Assembly: GCA_030452275.1 (NCBI GenBank)
Contig: JAKDMR010000115.1
Location: forward strand, 1-6,747
Direction of reading: 5' to 3'
DNA from: Candidatus Nitrosocosmicus sp.
GTDB lineage: Archaea > Thermoproteota > Nitrososphaeria > Nitrososphaerales > Nitrososphaeraceae
Length of the DNA: 6,747 nucleotides
Under the pieces are notes generated by a model that was given only the letters and a program-made list of their open reading frames with translations, was not told the origin of the DNA and did not search any database. The position numbers and the translations under genes are program-made. Below are positions 1 to 6,747 of the stretch, one piece after another. Position 1 is the first letter of the stretch; every line of letters starts with the position of its first letter.

Positions 1-134
1 ATTGCGACTATTGATTGAAGAATAGTAGAATATTTCTAATTTTTGATTTAGTAATTTCGCCTAGTATAAAAAAATATCTGAGAACTAAAGGATAGTTCAT
101 TTTTAATTTATAACGCTCGTTGCCATTACACCTT

Positions 135-164
135 ATTTTTTATGTTGTTATTTTTTATGTTGTT
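135..164. repeat. 15-bp tandem direct repeat, two copies
   Basis: The unit ATTTTTTATGTTGTT occurs twice head to tail without mismatch (135-149 and 150-164). Read on the minus strand it lies in a short open stretch as two copies of Asn-Asn-Asn-Ile-Lys. It could be a replication-slippage duplication, and no function is suggested. Confidence 0.8.
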
Positions 165-305
165 GTTTTGGGTTCTGTCAGAGAATTTTTCCGTACTATA
201 ACTTCCTTAGTAAAGTATCCTTTTGTAATAGCGTGAATAAGCATCAATCAACGTATTAATTTTAGTAAATGGTTTAACACTAATTCCTAAAAACCTCCAC
301 AAATT
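165..305 (-). pseudogene. Possible decayed coding fragment
   Basis: Read from 305 downward, this minus-strand frame gives a protein-like stretch that includes FTKINTLIDAYSRYYKRILY. It then meets a TAA at 207-209 and continues in the same frame as GSYSTEKFSDRTQ. There is no plausible start codon and no partner frame upstream. The IDAYSRY piece faintly recalls DDE integrase/transposase cores, but seven residues do not allow a family call. It may be chance in AT-rich DNA. Confidence 0.15.
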
Positions 306-354
306 CTAAGCATTTGGTAACAAATAGTATAAGCAGGTCGCATTGAATGGGAGT

Positions 355-606
355 GAGGAAATTTTTTCTACGAGAGAAGAGATAAATCATTAACAGATAT
401 TGATCCAAAATTATTTGGACGAGGGTAGAGTTTCGAAATATGATTGGAAATTCGCTAGCTGTTACTAAACTAATAAATTAAATAAGAAGCAACATCAAAT
501 TCGACACTTAACCGGTATTTAATGAGTTGAATGGCGTATACAGATCTACAGAACAAAAGAGGAAATAGCAGAATTAGTTTATCTTATGAATTCGGGTCAA
601 AGATAA
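355..606 (+). pseudogene. Possible decayed coding fragments, plus strand
   Basis: Several short plus-strand stretches have protein-like composition but are split by stops and lie in different frames. One around 360-425 reads FFYERRDKSLTDIDPKLFGRG. Another at 526-603 contains TKEEIAELVYLMNSGQR, which ends at TAA 604-606 and looks like an amphipathic helix. No start codon, ribosome site or intact domain joins them. They may be remnants of a small gene or coincidental. Confidence 0.15.
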
Positions 607-712
607 CCTAAAATGGAGTGAGATTTAGTCACACGAAGAAGATCTAGTCTAATAATTAGACCATTCATCTCGTTTGGCGACAACAATAACTTAGAAGCAC
701 AGAGTCCATATA

Positions 713-754
713 ATAATATTTATTTCTGTTTAGAAATAAAACGTTCAATATTAT
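713..754. other. AT-rich two-part hairpin
   Basis: A perfect 9-bp stem TTTATTTCT / AGAAATAAA (719-727 and 732-740) closes a 4-base loop. An outer pair ATAATATT / AATATTAT (713-720 and 747-754) brackets it, with an 8-base bulge on one side and a two-base overlap with the inner stem. It lies about 85-125 bases beyond the ancestral stop codon of the minus-strand pseudogene, so it may be a remnant 3'-end structure of that transcript. Archaeal termination mostly relies on T-tracts, so a terminator role is unproven. Confidence 0.35.
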
Positions 755-1790
755 TTCACAATATGCATGGCCTTGCCCTTTTTTATACGAAGTAGGGATG
801 TGAATCCCTTTCCTAAAAATACAAGTCAGGTGAATCACTAAGGTTCCACTTTAACTCCTCCAATCATAGAAGGATGGTAGAAACAATAATACAAATTAAT
901 GCCCGGCAAATCATATACCTTACTATAAAAGTGTCCCGGCAATATTGCGGTAGGGTCAAACAGCATACCAGAGTCTTTCCTTTACTTATTTTCATTAGAA
1001 TTCGAGGTTACTGTGTGAAAGATTACATCACCGTTTACTCACAGAATGGTTTGACCTGATCGGGCCACGACAGGATTAGGATTGTAAGACTTGTCGGCCT
1101 CAATACCAACAATTTGTAATATGGTTGAATTAGAGAGGGAGGACAAGGGTAGGATCAGCAGTGGAGGTGATTTACCTAGATACAAGGAATTATTGGAATT
1201 GACAAAGTTTGACTTTGGCATGATTCTATAGATTTCTCCGAAATAAGTCAAAACATAGAGGTATCCATCTGGCCCAACCTTGAGATCTGCAATGCCCCCA
1301 AAACGACTCCCAAATATAATGGGAATAACCTCTTTTGGATTGTTTACCTGTTTATTAGCCATGGTTTCCAAATTTCCGCCATAGGAACTGCTGTTTATTT
1401 CGATAGCATTTCTTTCGGTGTTTAGGATGAATCGATAAATATATCCATTATTAATATCACCCACAAAAGGATTGTTTTCATACTGTTTACCTAATTTGTC
1501 AGAAAAGAAAAATTTGGCATCAGTTACTCCAACAGTAGTATTCCAAGAAAATTCAGGATCACTGTACTTAGCATCTCCTAAAATTACCAAATCTTTAACA
1601 GATTTACCACGATTAAGAATATCAGTATCAACAAATCCTTGGATATGGGCCAATCCACTGTTAAAGCCAGGTGCTACCATATTTATTTCATCTCCTGCCG
1701 CTGGTCCGTTTTCTGTTGCCCATAAGACACCTGTTAGAGGGTCAAAATCCATACCAAGGCTGTTGCGGATACCCATTGCATAATAGTACC

Positions 1791-1970
1791 TTAACAGTTG
1801 TGTAAAGAATATGTTACATTCTTTCTGTAAACTAATTGTGCTTCTTTTCATATCAACAAAATTGCTGAGATGTTTCTTGACAATTCTCTATGCCTTCATA
1901 ATTCAAATGAATCTAAACAAGCACAATCAGTTTACAGATGAACATATCTTATCATTTACACAGCTCTTAA
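1791..1970. mobile_element. MITE-like inverted-repeat element, 172 bp, flanked by TTAA
   Basis: The element occupies 1795-1966 between two TTAA copies (1791-1794 and 1967-1970). Its ends form an imperfect terminal inverted repeat of roughly 47 bp. The outer parts are CAGTTGTGTAAA (left) and GAGCTGTGTAAA (right, reverse complement). The inner parts are CTGTAAACTAATTGTGC (1825-1841) and its complement at 1921-1937, with 16 of 17 positions matching. It has no transposase, so it would need one supplied in trans. It interrupts the sugar-dehydrogenase gene between the codons for GDEGPL and RYYYAMGIRN, and removing it with one TTAA rejoins that reading frame exactly. The duplication could be TTAA, or TA nested inside it as in IS630/Tc1-like elements; the sequence cannot tell these apart. 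The apparent Met start of the 1039-1851 reading frame lies inside the element and is an artefact. Confidence 0.85.
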
Positions 1971-2147
1971 CGGACCTTCATCTCCTAAAATAGGGTCTTC
2001 GGTAGATTCACCAGTTGGAGTTAGTCTGATGATGCCGCCTGTACCATCAGCTGCAGGACCATTAGCAACACTTTGAGATAGTGTTCTGTGAGCACCCACA
2101 TCCCCAATTACTATGCGATTGTTGTTATCTGGCCCAAATATTACCTT

Positions 2148-2154
2148 CCCCCCC
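2148..2154 (-). other. Frameshifting run of seven G (pseudogene lesion)
   Basis: On the coding (minus) strand the run reads CACAATGGGGGGGAAGGTA. Six G give His-Asn-Gly-Gly-Lys-Val, as the propeller family requires. The seventh shifts the frame, so the downstream piece appears as a separate ORF from 2165 that falsely begins MNTMGGK. Homopolymer slippage or a sequencing error could both explain it, but the other stop codons disable the gene in any case. Confidence 0.85.
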
Positions 2155-2762
2155 ATTGTGTTCACCTTTATTGTTCACGGGTGTAACAGGCAAGTCCAAA
2201 AGGAGTGTGGGATTTATCAATTTCCCGTCATGATATTCATACTTGTACAACCTGTTACCTACAGGTTCCACATCGGCATCAAAATCATCACCATCTTTGT
2301 CACCACCTGATTCTGTGTATTATAGAAAAACATACGTATTAGTGTCAGTCATATTTTCTGAAATAGTCAACCCCAATAATCCTAACTCCATGACAATGGC
2401 CACTTCAACGTCTAGAAGAGGAACATTCGCTTCGACCTGTCCACCAATTACCCTAATTACCTTACCAGTCTCTTTGTCAGTTACAAATATATCGTTGTGT
2501 TCAAAGAACGCTAAGGATGTAGGAATGCTTAAGGGTTTGTCGTTGACTTTTTCGGCCATAAGATTGGGATCATTTATGACAGGACCATTGGGTGATTCGG
2601 GGGCCTTGAAATAAGCACCTTATGACAAATAATTAGTAGACGATGAACTACCAAGGTAAAATAAGATAAACAAAAAGACAAATATGGTACTCGATAATGC
2701 CGATTTATTCATAGTTTTGTCAGATAATAGGATGAGAAATCAACTATTAAGCTTATGTGTGA

Positions 2763-2776
2763 TTGCTAATTAGCAA
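2763..2776. promoter_or_regulatory. Perfect 14-bp palindrome, possible operator
   Basis: TTGCTAATTAGCAA is a perfect palindrome 51-64 bases upstream of the ancestral start of the sugar-dehydrogenase pseudogene, and about 30 bases before the plus-strand TATA-like box. The position suits a binding site for a dimeric regulator acting on either side. AT-rich palindromes also occur by chance, so the role is a guess. Confidence 0.25.
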
Positions 2777-2804
2777 GCATAAATGAGATACCAATCTAGT
2801 TACC

Positions 2805-2814
2805 AAAATATATA
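2805..2814 (+). promoter_or_regulatory. TATA-like box before the 46-codon ORF
   Basis: AAAATATATA is centred about 24 bases before ATG 2833. An archaeal promoter usually starts transcription about 25-28 bases downstream of the box centre, so this would give a leaderless or nearly leaderless transcript. The sequence is a good TATA match, but such matches are common in AT-rich DNA. Confidence 0.3.
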
Positions 2815-2832
2815 GGTGGTTCGGTGGAAATC

Positions 2833-2973
2833 ATGAGGACGTCTATACGATTTAATTATTATACGAAGGATGTACAATATAATAATAAAAAGTTGTTTGA
2901 AAAGATTATGAAAAAAGGTGAAAAGCCACAGAAGTTTTCTCTTAGTTCATTACATCAAAGCATCAAGATGTAA
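2833..2973 (+). CDS. Possible small basic hypothetical protein, 46 aa
   Basis: ATG 2833-2835 opens a frame of 46 codons ending at TAA 2971-2973. The product begins MRTSIRFNYYTKDVQYNNKK and continues with LFEKIMKKGEKPQKFSLSSL, a lysine-rich soluble peptide with no signal peptide or membrane segment. I do not recognise it. Support comes only from the TATA-like box at 2805-2814, spaced for a leaderless start, and from the lack of any competing frame. It would be transcribed divergently from the neighbouring pseudogene. It could equally be a chance ORF or the surviving N-terminus of a lost gene. Confidence 0.25.
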   Translation: MRTSIRFNYYTKDVQYNNKKLFEKIMKKGEKPQKFSLSSLHQSIKM

Positions 2974-3050
2974 TTGACAAATGGTAGAAATGTGGCAGAC
3001 TGATTTTTTTTATAACCTCGGATAACGTGATTTGTGATGTCTTGCTACTG

Positions 3051-4055
3051 TCAGATTGAGGATAAAATCTCAAAGGAGCGCAGCCTTGCAACATGGTCAT
3101 AAATATGAGAAACAGCCATGATTTCATCTACCAGATTCCGATTCAAAAATGATTCTAAACCCTTTTTAACCTTAGAAGGACCTCCAACAAAAGAATATTT
3201 GAGCCTTTCTCCCACAGCATATTTTTCAAGTTGGTCCCATAAGTTCTCAATATTATTTACGGGGGGCTGCAGTAGTCCATGGTTTCTTCTAATCATCCCC
3301 AATGCCATTAGTTGTACGGAAGTGAACAGACGATTTGCCTCTTCATCGGTATCAGCTGCGAACACATTCACAGCAGCCATGATATAAGGTTCCTGTAGAG
3401 TTTTAGAAGGCTGGAACCGTTCTTGATATATATTTAAAGCAGATTCCAAATGTGCAGGAGCAAAATGGCTAGCAAAGGCGAATGGTAATCCCCAGGATGC
3501 GGCTAGCTGAGCACTAAATATACTGGAACCTAAAAGCCAGATAGGTATATTCAAACCCTCTCCAGGAGTAGCCCTTACCTCGTTACTTATGGTTTGAGGG
3601 GCTAAATAGTTCATCAATTCCTCTACGCTGTTAGGAAAATCTTCCTCTGATTCATCCAGACTACCACGCCTTAAGGCCATAGCAGTCATCCTATCAGTTC
3701 CTGGAGCACGACCTAAACCTAGCTCAATTCTACCGGGATACAAACTCTCTAGAGTTCCGAATTGCTCAGCTATGATAAGTGGACTGTGATTTGGAAGCAT
3801 TATCCCCCCAGAGCCGACTCGAATGGTAGAAGTGCCTCCTGCAATAAATCCGATTAGCACTGAAGTAGCTGCACTGGCTATCCCTTTGATGTTATGATGT
3901 TCTGCTAACCAATATCGATTATATCCCCATCGTTCCACATGTCGAGCCAAATCTAAACTATTCCCCATTGACTGACTTGGAGAACCGCCAGCGTTTACCA
4001 TTACCAAGTCAAGAACTGACAACGATAGATCAATTTTTTTTCTAGGATGTTGCAA
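3051..4055 (-). CDS. LLM class flavin-dependent oxidoreductase (luciferase-like monooxygenase)
   Basis: This 334-residue protein belongs to the bacterial luciferase-like TIM-barrel family (PF00296). It resembles the YhbW/MsnO8 branch, whose members are about 330-340 residues, so it is full length. Diagnostic stretches are LSVLDLVMVNAG (11-22), YWLAEHH (48-54), TIRVGSGGIMLPNHSPL (77-93), PGRIELGLGRAPGTDR (107-122) and, near the C-terminus, SFVGGPSKVKKGLESFL followed by HIYDHVARLRSFEIL. Family members bind reduced FMN or F420 and oxidise small organic substrates; which cofactor and substrate apply here cannot be read from the sequence. It is cytosolic, with no signal peptide. The start is TTG 4055-4053: the in-frame stop upstream leaves no ATG or GTG before the conserved LSVLDL strand, and the next ATG (residue 19) would remove that strand. 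A TATA-like box 28 bases upstream suits a leaderless transcript. It stands alone, about 1 kb from hsp20. Confidence 0.93.
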   Translation of the reverse strand: MQHPRKKIDLSLSVLDLVMVNAGGSPSQSMGNSLDLARHVERWGYNRYWLAEHHNIKGIASAATSVLIGFIAGGTSTIRVGSGGIMLPNHSPLIIAEQFGTLESLYPGRIELGLGRAPGTDRMTAMALRRGSLDESEEDFPNSVEELMNYLAPQTISNEVRATPGEGLNIPIWLLGSSIFSAQLAASWGLPFAFASHFAPAHLESALNIYQERFQPSKTLQEPYIMAAVNVFAADTDEEANRLFTSVQLMALGMIRRNHGLLQPPVNNIENLWDQLEKYAVGERLKYSFVGGPSKVKKGLESFLNRNLVDEIMAVSHIYDHVARLRSFEILSSI

Positions 4056-4063
4056 TGATATAA

Positions 4064-4261
4064 CTATACTAGTCCGATGTTTTTATCTTTCAATCCGCCT
4101 TTCAAGATTGAGTTTTGCAAATTCACCAGTGCAGATTCTCCCTAGATTAATGCTGGTTGGACTTTTGAAGCTTATTGGCTATTACTGCAACCCGAATTAT
4201 TGATGCCCCCATATGAGATAACCGTAGCAAGACTTCTTTTTATTCTGGATTTGTCTGTTGT
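4064..4261 (-). pseudogene. Possible decayed coding remnant upstream of the oxidoreductase
   Basis: Read in one minus-strand frame from 4261 to TAG 4064-4066, this stretch gives LATVISYGGINNSGCSNSQ, a TAA, ASKVQPALI, a TAG, then GESALVNLQNSILKGGLKDK. The residue mix looks protein-like across both internal stops, which suggests the C-terminal part of a dead gene. No start is visible and I cannot name a family. The tail overlaps the putative oxidoreductase promoter, so chance remains possible. Confidence 0.2.
4078..4087 (-). promoter_or_regulatory. TATA-like promoter of the flavin oxidoreductase
   Basis: On the minus strand GATAAAAACA is centred 28 bases before the TTG start at 4055, preceded by a purine-rich GAAA that could serve as the TFB recognition element. 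This spacing matches a leaderless archaeal transcript and helps justify the TTG start. Confidence 0.4.
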
Positions 4262-4472
4262 TTAGTAGATGAAGGTCGTATATTTTTAGACAAATTTCCT
4301 AAGGATTATATTTTATTGTATGGCGAATAGTGAAAATCATGTGGGCATCTCAAAATTCTGAAGATAGATAGCGAATCTAAAAATTGCCTAGCTTTGATTT
4401 TTGATATAGCCTTTACAGTATAGTAAGAAATTGTATTATTGTGTCTGTCATTTTTCTATCCCTTGGAGTTTT

Positions 4473-4845
4473 CTAAAAACATCCTGAGGTTTTTGAATAT
4501 GATGCCGGGTAGTTATTTTCCAGACTGATCTGCATTATCATTAGATATTGGATTTTACCCAAAGTAATCATTGCCTTCTTTTCCCCCTTCCAACTTTTGA
4601 CCTCAAACTGGCAAGCCACTATTGCACTTACCATTGTACCCTCTGCAGCTCCAAGATGATAACCTCCTAAAAATCTAATAACTCAGTATCAATAAACTTT
4701 CAAACCAAGACCCAGGTGCAACTCATATAGCAAAATCCTCTGGAGTACTTGTTTTTAATAAAGTAATCCCTCTCAAAGAAACAATCAAAATTACCCACGG
4801 CCCAGTGACCGTAATAGTGATACCCCATAGTAGTTCACCGTTCAT
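4473..4845 (-). pseudogene. Degraded gene for a possible small membrane protein
   Basis: From ATG 4845-4843 the frame reads MNGELLWGITITVTGPWVIL, continues through a hydrophobic segment to KTSTPEDFAI, and meets TGA at 4723-4725. It goes on in frame as VAPGSWFESLLILSY to TAG 4675-4677. A one-base shift near the T-run at about 4670 then leads into GGYHLGAAEGTMVSAIVACQ and on to TAG 4473-4475. Joined, these pieces give a product of roughly 120 residues with one or two membrane segments. I do not recognise the family. Coding-like composition over both stops and the shift argues for a dead gene rather than noise. Its start overlaps the end of the extended upstream frame (about 4835-4963), as in a former two-gene operon. 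Confidence 0.4.
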
Positions 4846-4885
4846 CTCGCCTTTTATTTGAGACAATTTTTAAAGATCGCTCTTT

Positions 4886-4963
4886 TCAATGATCTTGCTT
4901 AATGTGCTTGTAGAGATCATTGATTGCAGTTTGAAGGTTCGCGTAGTGTTTTACCCTTACCAT
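4886..4963 (-). pseudogene. Short frame upstream of the degraded membrane protein gene
   Basis: ATG 4963-4961 starts 25 codons, MVRVKHYANLQTAINDLYKH and IKQDH, ending at TGA 4886-4888. Past the TGA the same frame continues as KERSLKIVSNKRRDER to TGA 4835-4837, overlapping the ATG of the next degraded gene at 4845. It could be a tiny peptide gene or the first member of a decayed gene pair. An inverted repeat CAATGATC / GATCATTG (4887-4922) lies across its end. No family is recognised. Confidence 0.25.
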
Positions 4964-5033
4964 TTTAGATCATTATTTTGATTAAGGACAAAAGTACAAC
5001 ATCGACCAAAAATCTAGTGGTAATTGTATGACA

Positions 5034-5690
5034 TTATTCTACCTTTACCGCCTTACCTTTTGGTCTTGCATTTTCTTTTTTGTTGAACACGATTTCTAAT
5101 ATACCATTTGTATAGTAAGATTTGGCTGAATCGATATCTGCTTCTTGAGGTATTTCTAGGGTTTTATGATATTTTCTTTGAGAACCAGTAGTCGTAATTT
5201 CTACCATGCCCTCAGTAACATTTATTTTAATATCCTCTTTTTTTATTCCAGGCATTTCTGCTATTACTTTAATCTCCTTTTCGGTAGTATTTACATCTGC
5301 CAGGGGTTCTCTTTCAGCTGTTAATGCCGGTCCTGAACCTATACCAGTAAAATTTATTTCTTGCTTGTTTGATCCTCCAGCCAAATTCTTCACATTTCCA
5401 AATTGGTTTATATGCGGCCTGCCATCAGGTCCAATTGTCATCGAATATCCATAAACTATTGGTCCAACTTCTCTTACTTTGGTACCATCCGGTGCTTGAT
5501 ATTCTCTTATCAGTTCTTTTGGTGCATTGGATTGTATTTCAAGAAATTGTTTAAATATTCTATCCATCTCCTCTTGCATCTCTTCAAATCCGGCAAAGTA
5601 ATCATCGAAAAATCCCCCTCTCTTCTTGTTTGCATGTCTCCCAAAGAAATTCTTATACCAGTCAAATGGGTTTAGATCACTATTACTCAT
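5034..5690 (-). CDS. hsp20: Small heat shock protein, Hsp20/alpha-crystallin family
   Basis: This 218-residue cytosolic chaperone would hold unfolding proteins in soluble oligomers for refolding by ATP-dependent chaperones. The alpha-crystallin domain spans about residues 126-205: EREPLADV, IKVIAEMPGIKKEDIKINV, RKYHKTLEIP and the NGIL motif (195-198), whose Gly-x-Leu is a family hallmark. A C-terminal VKV (215-217) sits where the I-x-I/V oligomer-linking motif is expected. The N-terminal arm is longer than in many Hsp20s. It starts with an aromatic and acidic segment (NPFDWYKNFFGRH, EEMQEEMDRIFKQFLEI) and then EYQAPDGTKVREVGPIVYGY and SMTIGPDGRPHINQFGN, a block typical of archaeal Hsp20 proteins. 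ATG 5690 is supported by a TATA-like box 31 bases upstream; GGGGAG lies 4 bases before the ATG but may fall at the very 5' end of the transcript. It appears to be a single-gene unit. Confidence 0.96.
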   Translation of the reverse strand: MSNSDLNPFDWYKNFFGRHANKKRGGFFDDYFAGFEEMQEEMDRIFKQFLEIQSNAPKELIREYQAPDGTKVREVGPIVYGYSMTIGPDGRPHINQFGNVKNLAGGSNKQEINFTGIGSGPALTAEREPLADVNTTEKEIKVIAEMPGIKKEDIKINVTEGMVEITTTGSQRKYHKTLEIPQEADIDSAKSYYTNGILEIVFNKKENARPKGKAVKVE

Positions 5691-5716
5691 TATACTCCCC
5701 GTTTGTCTAACATAGT

Positions 5717-5726
5717 TTATTATATG
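5717..5726 (-). promoter_or_regulatory. TATA-like promoter of hsp20
   Basis: CATATAATAA on the minus strand is centred about 31 bases before the hsp20 ATG. Transcription would start only a few bases before the start codon, giving a near-leaderless message. No clear heat-shock operator is recognisable beside it. Confidence 0.45.
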
Positions 5727-5939
5727 TGATCATTTCTGTATTAACTCACCAACATTTTGGCATTCTAGTCAAAACCTAGCGATTATTAATCGTTACTTCA
5801 ATAAGTACATCATTTGGAATGACAAAGTTCAAAATGATGTAAAGATTGATACAAAATATGATTAAATCTGCTACTGTTTATTGTAATCCAGTATCATAAC
5901 TAATTTCTAGATGACTCCATCTATGCAGATATGACAGCT

Positions 5940-6075
5940 CTATACCGTTTAGCATATGTAATCTAAGCACTTATACGTGCCAAATAAAACTTTAACAAGA
6001 AAAACATCATCATTCTGGCTTGTTATATATTACTGATTGAATGTTTGTTTAGAAAATACATGCTAAACGGTATAG
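5940..6075. mobile_element. Second MITE-like element with 16-bp perfect terminal inverted repeats
   Basis: CTATACCGTTTAGCAT (5940-5955) is matched by its exact reverse complement at 6060-6075. The similarity continues inward with small gaps (ATGTAAT..CTAAGCA against GTATTTTCTAAACA), giving terminal repeats of about 30 bp around a non-coding AT-rich core. The terminal TA on each side could be a TA target duplication as in IS630/Tc1-like elements, but no empty site is available to prove it. The ends do not resemble those of the element at 1791-1970, so it would be a different family. It could alternatively be a structured RNA or a large regulatory inverted repeat. Confidence 0.5.
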
Positions 6076-6177
6076 GTTTAGACCATTTAAAATATGCAGC
6101 ACTAAGCAGTTTGAAAACAATCATCCTAGATCTAGAATCAGTATTGGCAATGCAATCCAATTTAAGAAAATAAATGC

Positions 6178-6678
6178 TTATAAGTATATGTTGTTCCTAT
6201 GATAATGTTTTTGTTCCCATGGAAAAACAATCCATTTGTCATGGTTCAATATTTTTCCGATAAATGTTGTTTCATTGCCTGTGTCATTGTCATTTGTGTC
6301 GTTGAATCTTCTCATAAGAAATGCATAATCACAATCAAAATCTTGCATAGCATATTTGACTTTAGAAAACGTTTCCCCCGTATCGTATATTTCATCCACT
6401 ACAAGATACTTTTTATCCGTCGATAATAGGGGCATTTCTTCAAGATGCAATTTCTTATTTCTAATAGGTATGAATTGTATATGATTAATGTCAAGTTCAA
6501 GGGCAATTAGCCTGGATGGGATGATTCCTCCATTTGTTATTCCCAATATTATATCATATTTGTTGTTTGACCTATGCATTTTAGCTGCTACAATCTGTGT
6601 TAGTAATCTTACCTCTCCCCAGCTACAATACTCTTTAGGGGAGCTAGTTTCATTCACCTCTTCTTTTTTGAACTTCAA
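6178..6678 (-). CDS. Phosphoribosyltransferase, type I PRTase fold (purine salvage-like)
   Basis: This protein of up to 166 residues has the PRPP-binding signature of type I phosphoribosyltransferases, YLVVDEIYDTGETF (91-104), with acidic Asp95-Glu96 and the Thr-Gly loop. Other landmarks are SWGEVRLLTQIVAAKM (19-34), DIILGITNGGIIPSRLIALE (42-61) and a C-terminal WIVFPWEQ (149-156). The order and the tail resemble archaeal Gpt-like hypoxanthine/xanthine-guanine PRTases, which join a purine base to PRPP; the exact base cannot be read here. GITNGG has Asn where many relatives have Arg, and an Asn/Asp/Thr-rich insert follows FLMRRF. The start is uncertain. TTG 6678 is the only start codon after the upstream in-frame TAG, while GTG 6657-6655 (159 residues) has a TATA-like box (6681-6690) 28 bases upstream. 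It is a lone cytosolic gene. Confidence 0.9.
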   Translation of the reverse strand: MKFKKEEVNETSSPKEYCSWGEVRLLTQIVAAKMHRSNNKYDIILGITNGGIIPSRLIALELDINHIQFIPIRNKKLHLEEMPLLSTDKKYLVVDEIYDTGETFSKVKYAMQDFDCDYAFLMRRFNDTNDNDTGNETTFIGKILNHDKWIVFPWEQKHYHRNNIYL

Positions 6679-6747
6679 AGTACTATAACACTGCTTTGTC
6701 GCCTAACTTAATCTATTTAGCTGGGATTGTATAGATTAATTATTTGT
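6679..6747. promoter_or_regulatory. Upstream region of the phosphoribosyltransferase
   Basis: Two TATA-like boxes lie here on the minus strand. TGTTATAGTA (6681-6690) is centred about 28 bases before GTG 6657, and ATTAAGTTA (6704-6712) about 30 bases before TTG 6678. Each fits a leaderless transcript from its own start codon, so the sequence does not decide between them. Nothing else is visible before the window ends. Confidence 0.3.

Larger units (their letters stand above)
1..837. other. Gene-poor region with decayed coding fragments
   Basis: No intact gene is visible on either strand here, downstream of the sugar-dehydrogenase pseudogene. What it holds is a 15-bp tandem repeat (135-164), two short frames with protein-like composition interrupted by stops (minus strand 165-305 and plus strand about 355-606), a near-palindrome at 647-661 (GTCTAATAATTAGAC) and a strong hairpin at 713-754. 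The fragments are too short and too broken to name. The region is best read as intergenic sequence with remnants of old genes. Confidence 0.5.
838..2712 (-). pseudogene. Pseudogene: secreted PQQ-type glucose/sorbosone dehydrogenase with C-terminal cupredoxin domain
   Basis: This is one broken gene. From ATG 2712-2710 it encodes a Sec-type signal peptide (MNKSALSSTIFVFLFILFYLG, residues 1-21), a GSDH-type beta-propeller (about 40-438), a linker, and a blue-copper domain (about 480-565) ending at TAG 838-840. Landmark propeller motifs survive: EHNGG (His185), GIRNS (Arg257-Asn258), TENGP, SDKLGKQYENNPFVGDINNG and VGPDGYLYVLTY. The His and Arg-Asn match catalytic and PQQ-contact positions of soluble glucose dehydrogenase. 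The cupredoxin keeps His507, Cys551, His554 and Met557. Lesions are TAA at codon 31 (2620-2622), TAA at codon 131 (2320-2322), one extra base in the G7 run at 2148-2154, a MITE-like insertion (1795-1970 including one TTAA), TGA at codon 499 (1039-1041, probably a former TGG) and TAA at codon 518 (982-984). Subtracting 176 + 1 bases from 1875 leaves exactly 566 codons. The intact form would be an exported sugar or aldose oxidase passing electrons to its own copper domain; the substrate is unknown. The family call is confident, and the gene is almost certainly non-functional. Confidence 0.92.
2713..3050. other. Intergenic region between pseudogene and flavin oxidoreductase
   Basis: This stretch lies upstream of the pseudogene start and downstream of the oxidoreductase stop. 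It contains a perfect 14-bp palindrome (2763-2776), a TATA-like box on the plus strand (2805-2814) and a possible 46-codon ORF (2833-2973). The run of eight T at 3004-3011 reads as A on the oxidoreductase strand, so it is not a T-tract terminator for that gene. I see no RNA gene. Confidence 0.5.
4056..5033. other. Long gap with decayed reading frames
   Basis: No intact gene is visible in this gap of nearly 1 kb between the oxidoreductase and hsp20. It carries the putative oxidoreductase promoter (4078-4087), a broken minus-strand frame at 4064-4261, and a better-supported degraded gene region at 4473-4963. It also holds an 8-bp inverted repeat CAATGATC / GATCATTG (4887-4894 and 4915-4922, 20-base spacer). 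The stretch 4270-4470 shows nothing I can interpret. Confidence 0.5.
5691..6177. other. Intergenic region with a MITE-like inverted repeat
   Basis: No gene is visible between hsp20 and the phosphoribosyltransferase. The gap contains the hsp20 promoter next to its start and a 136-bp element bounded by perfect 16-bp inverted repeats (5940-6075). The stretch immediately downstream of the phosphoribosyltransferase stop is T-rich on the coding strand (TTTATTTTCTT) and could serve as its terminator. Confidence 0.5.

Overview
The window looks like part of a low-GC archaeal chromosome, most probably a thaumarchaeon (Nitrososphaeria, perhaps close to Ca. Nitrosocosmicus). The reasons are TATA-like boxes about 28-31 bases upstream of start codons with little or no leader, TTG starts, an archaeal-type Hsp20 with a long N-terminal arm, and a secreted sugar-dehydrogenase/blue-copper fusion of a kind I associate with ammonia-oxidising archaea. 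That assignment is inference from family resemblance; no marker gene is present.

All three intact, recognisable genes lie on the minus strand, and less than a third of the window is intact coding sequence. From right to left they are a purine-type phosphoribosyltransferase (6178-6678), a small heat shock protein Hsp20 (5034-5690) and a luciferase-like flavin-dependent oxidoreductase (3051-4055). They are separated by long gaps, each seems to have its own promoter, and there is no sign of an operon or shared pathway.

The main feature is a minus-strand pseudogene at 838-2712. Three short reading frames that look like separate genes are pieces of one ancestral 565-residue protein: signal peptide, PQQ-type glucose/sorbosone dehydrogenase beta-propeller, and a C-terminal cupredoxin domain. 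It carries four in-frame stop codons, a one-base expansion in a run of seven G, and a 172-bp inverted-repeat element (MITE-like) inserted at a TTAA site. Removing the element with one TTAA copy, and one G, restores exactly 566 codons, so each lesion can be placed to the base.

The gaps hold smaller structures. A second inverted-repeat element (5940-6075) lies between hsp20 and the phosphoribosyltransferase. There are decayed reading frames at 4473-4963 (a possible small membrane protein with an upstream partner), 4064-4261 and 165-606, and a possible leaderless 46-codon ORF at 2833-2973. I see no rRNA, tRNA, CRISPR array or transposase gene. The window reads as a decaying, MITE-bearing stretch between independent housekeeping and stress genes, not as a new multi-gene system.
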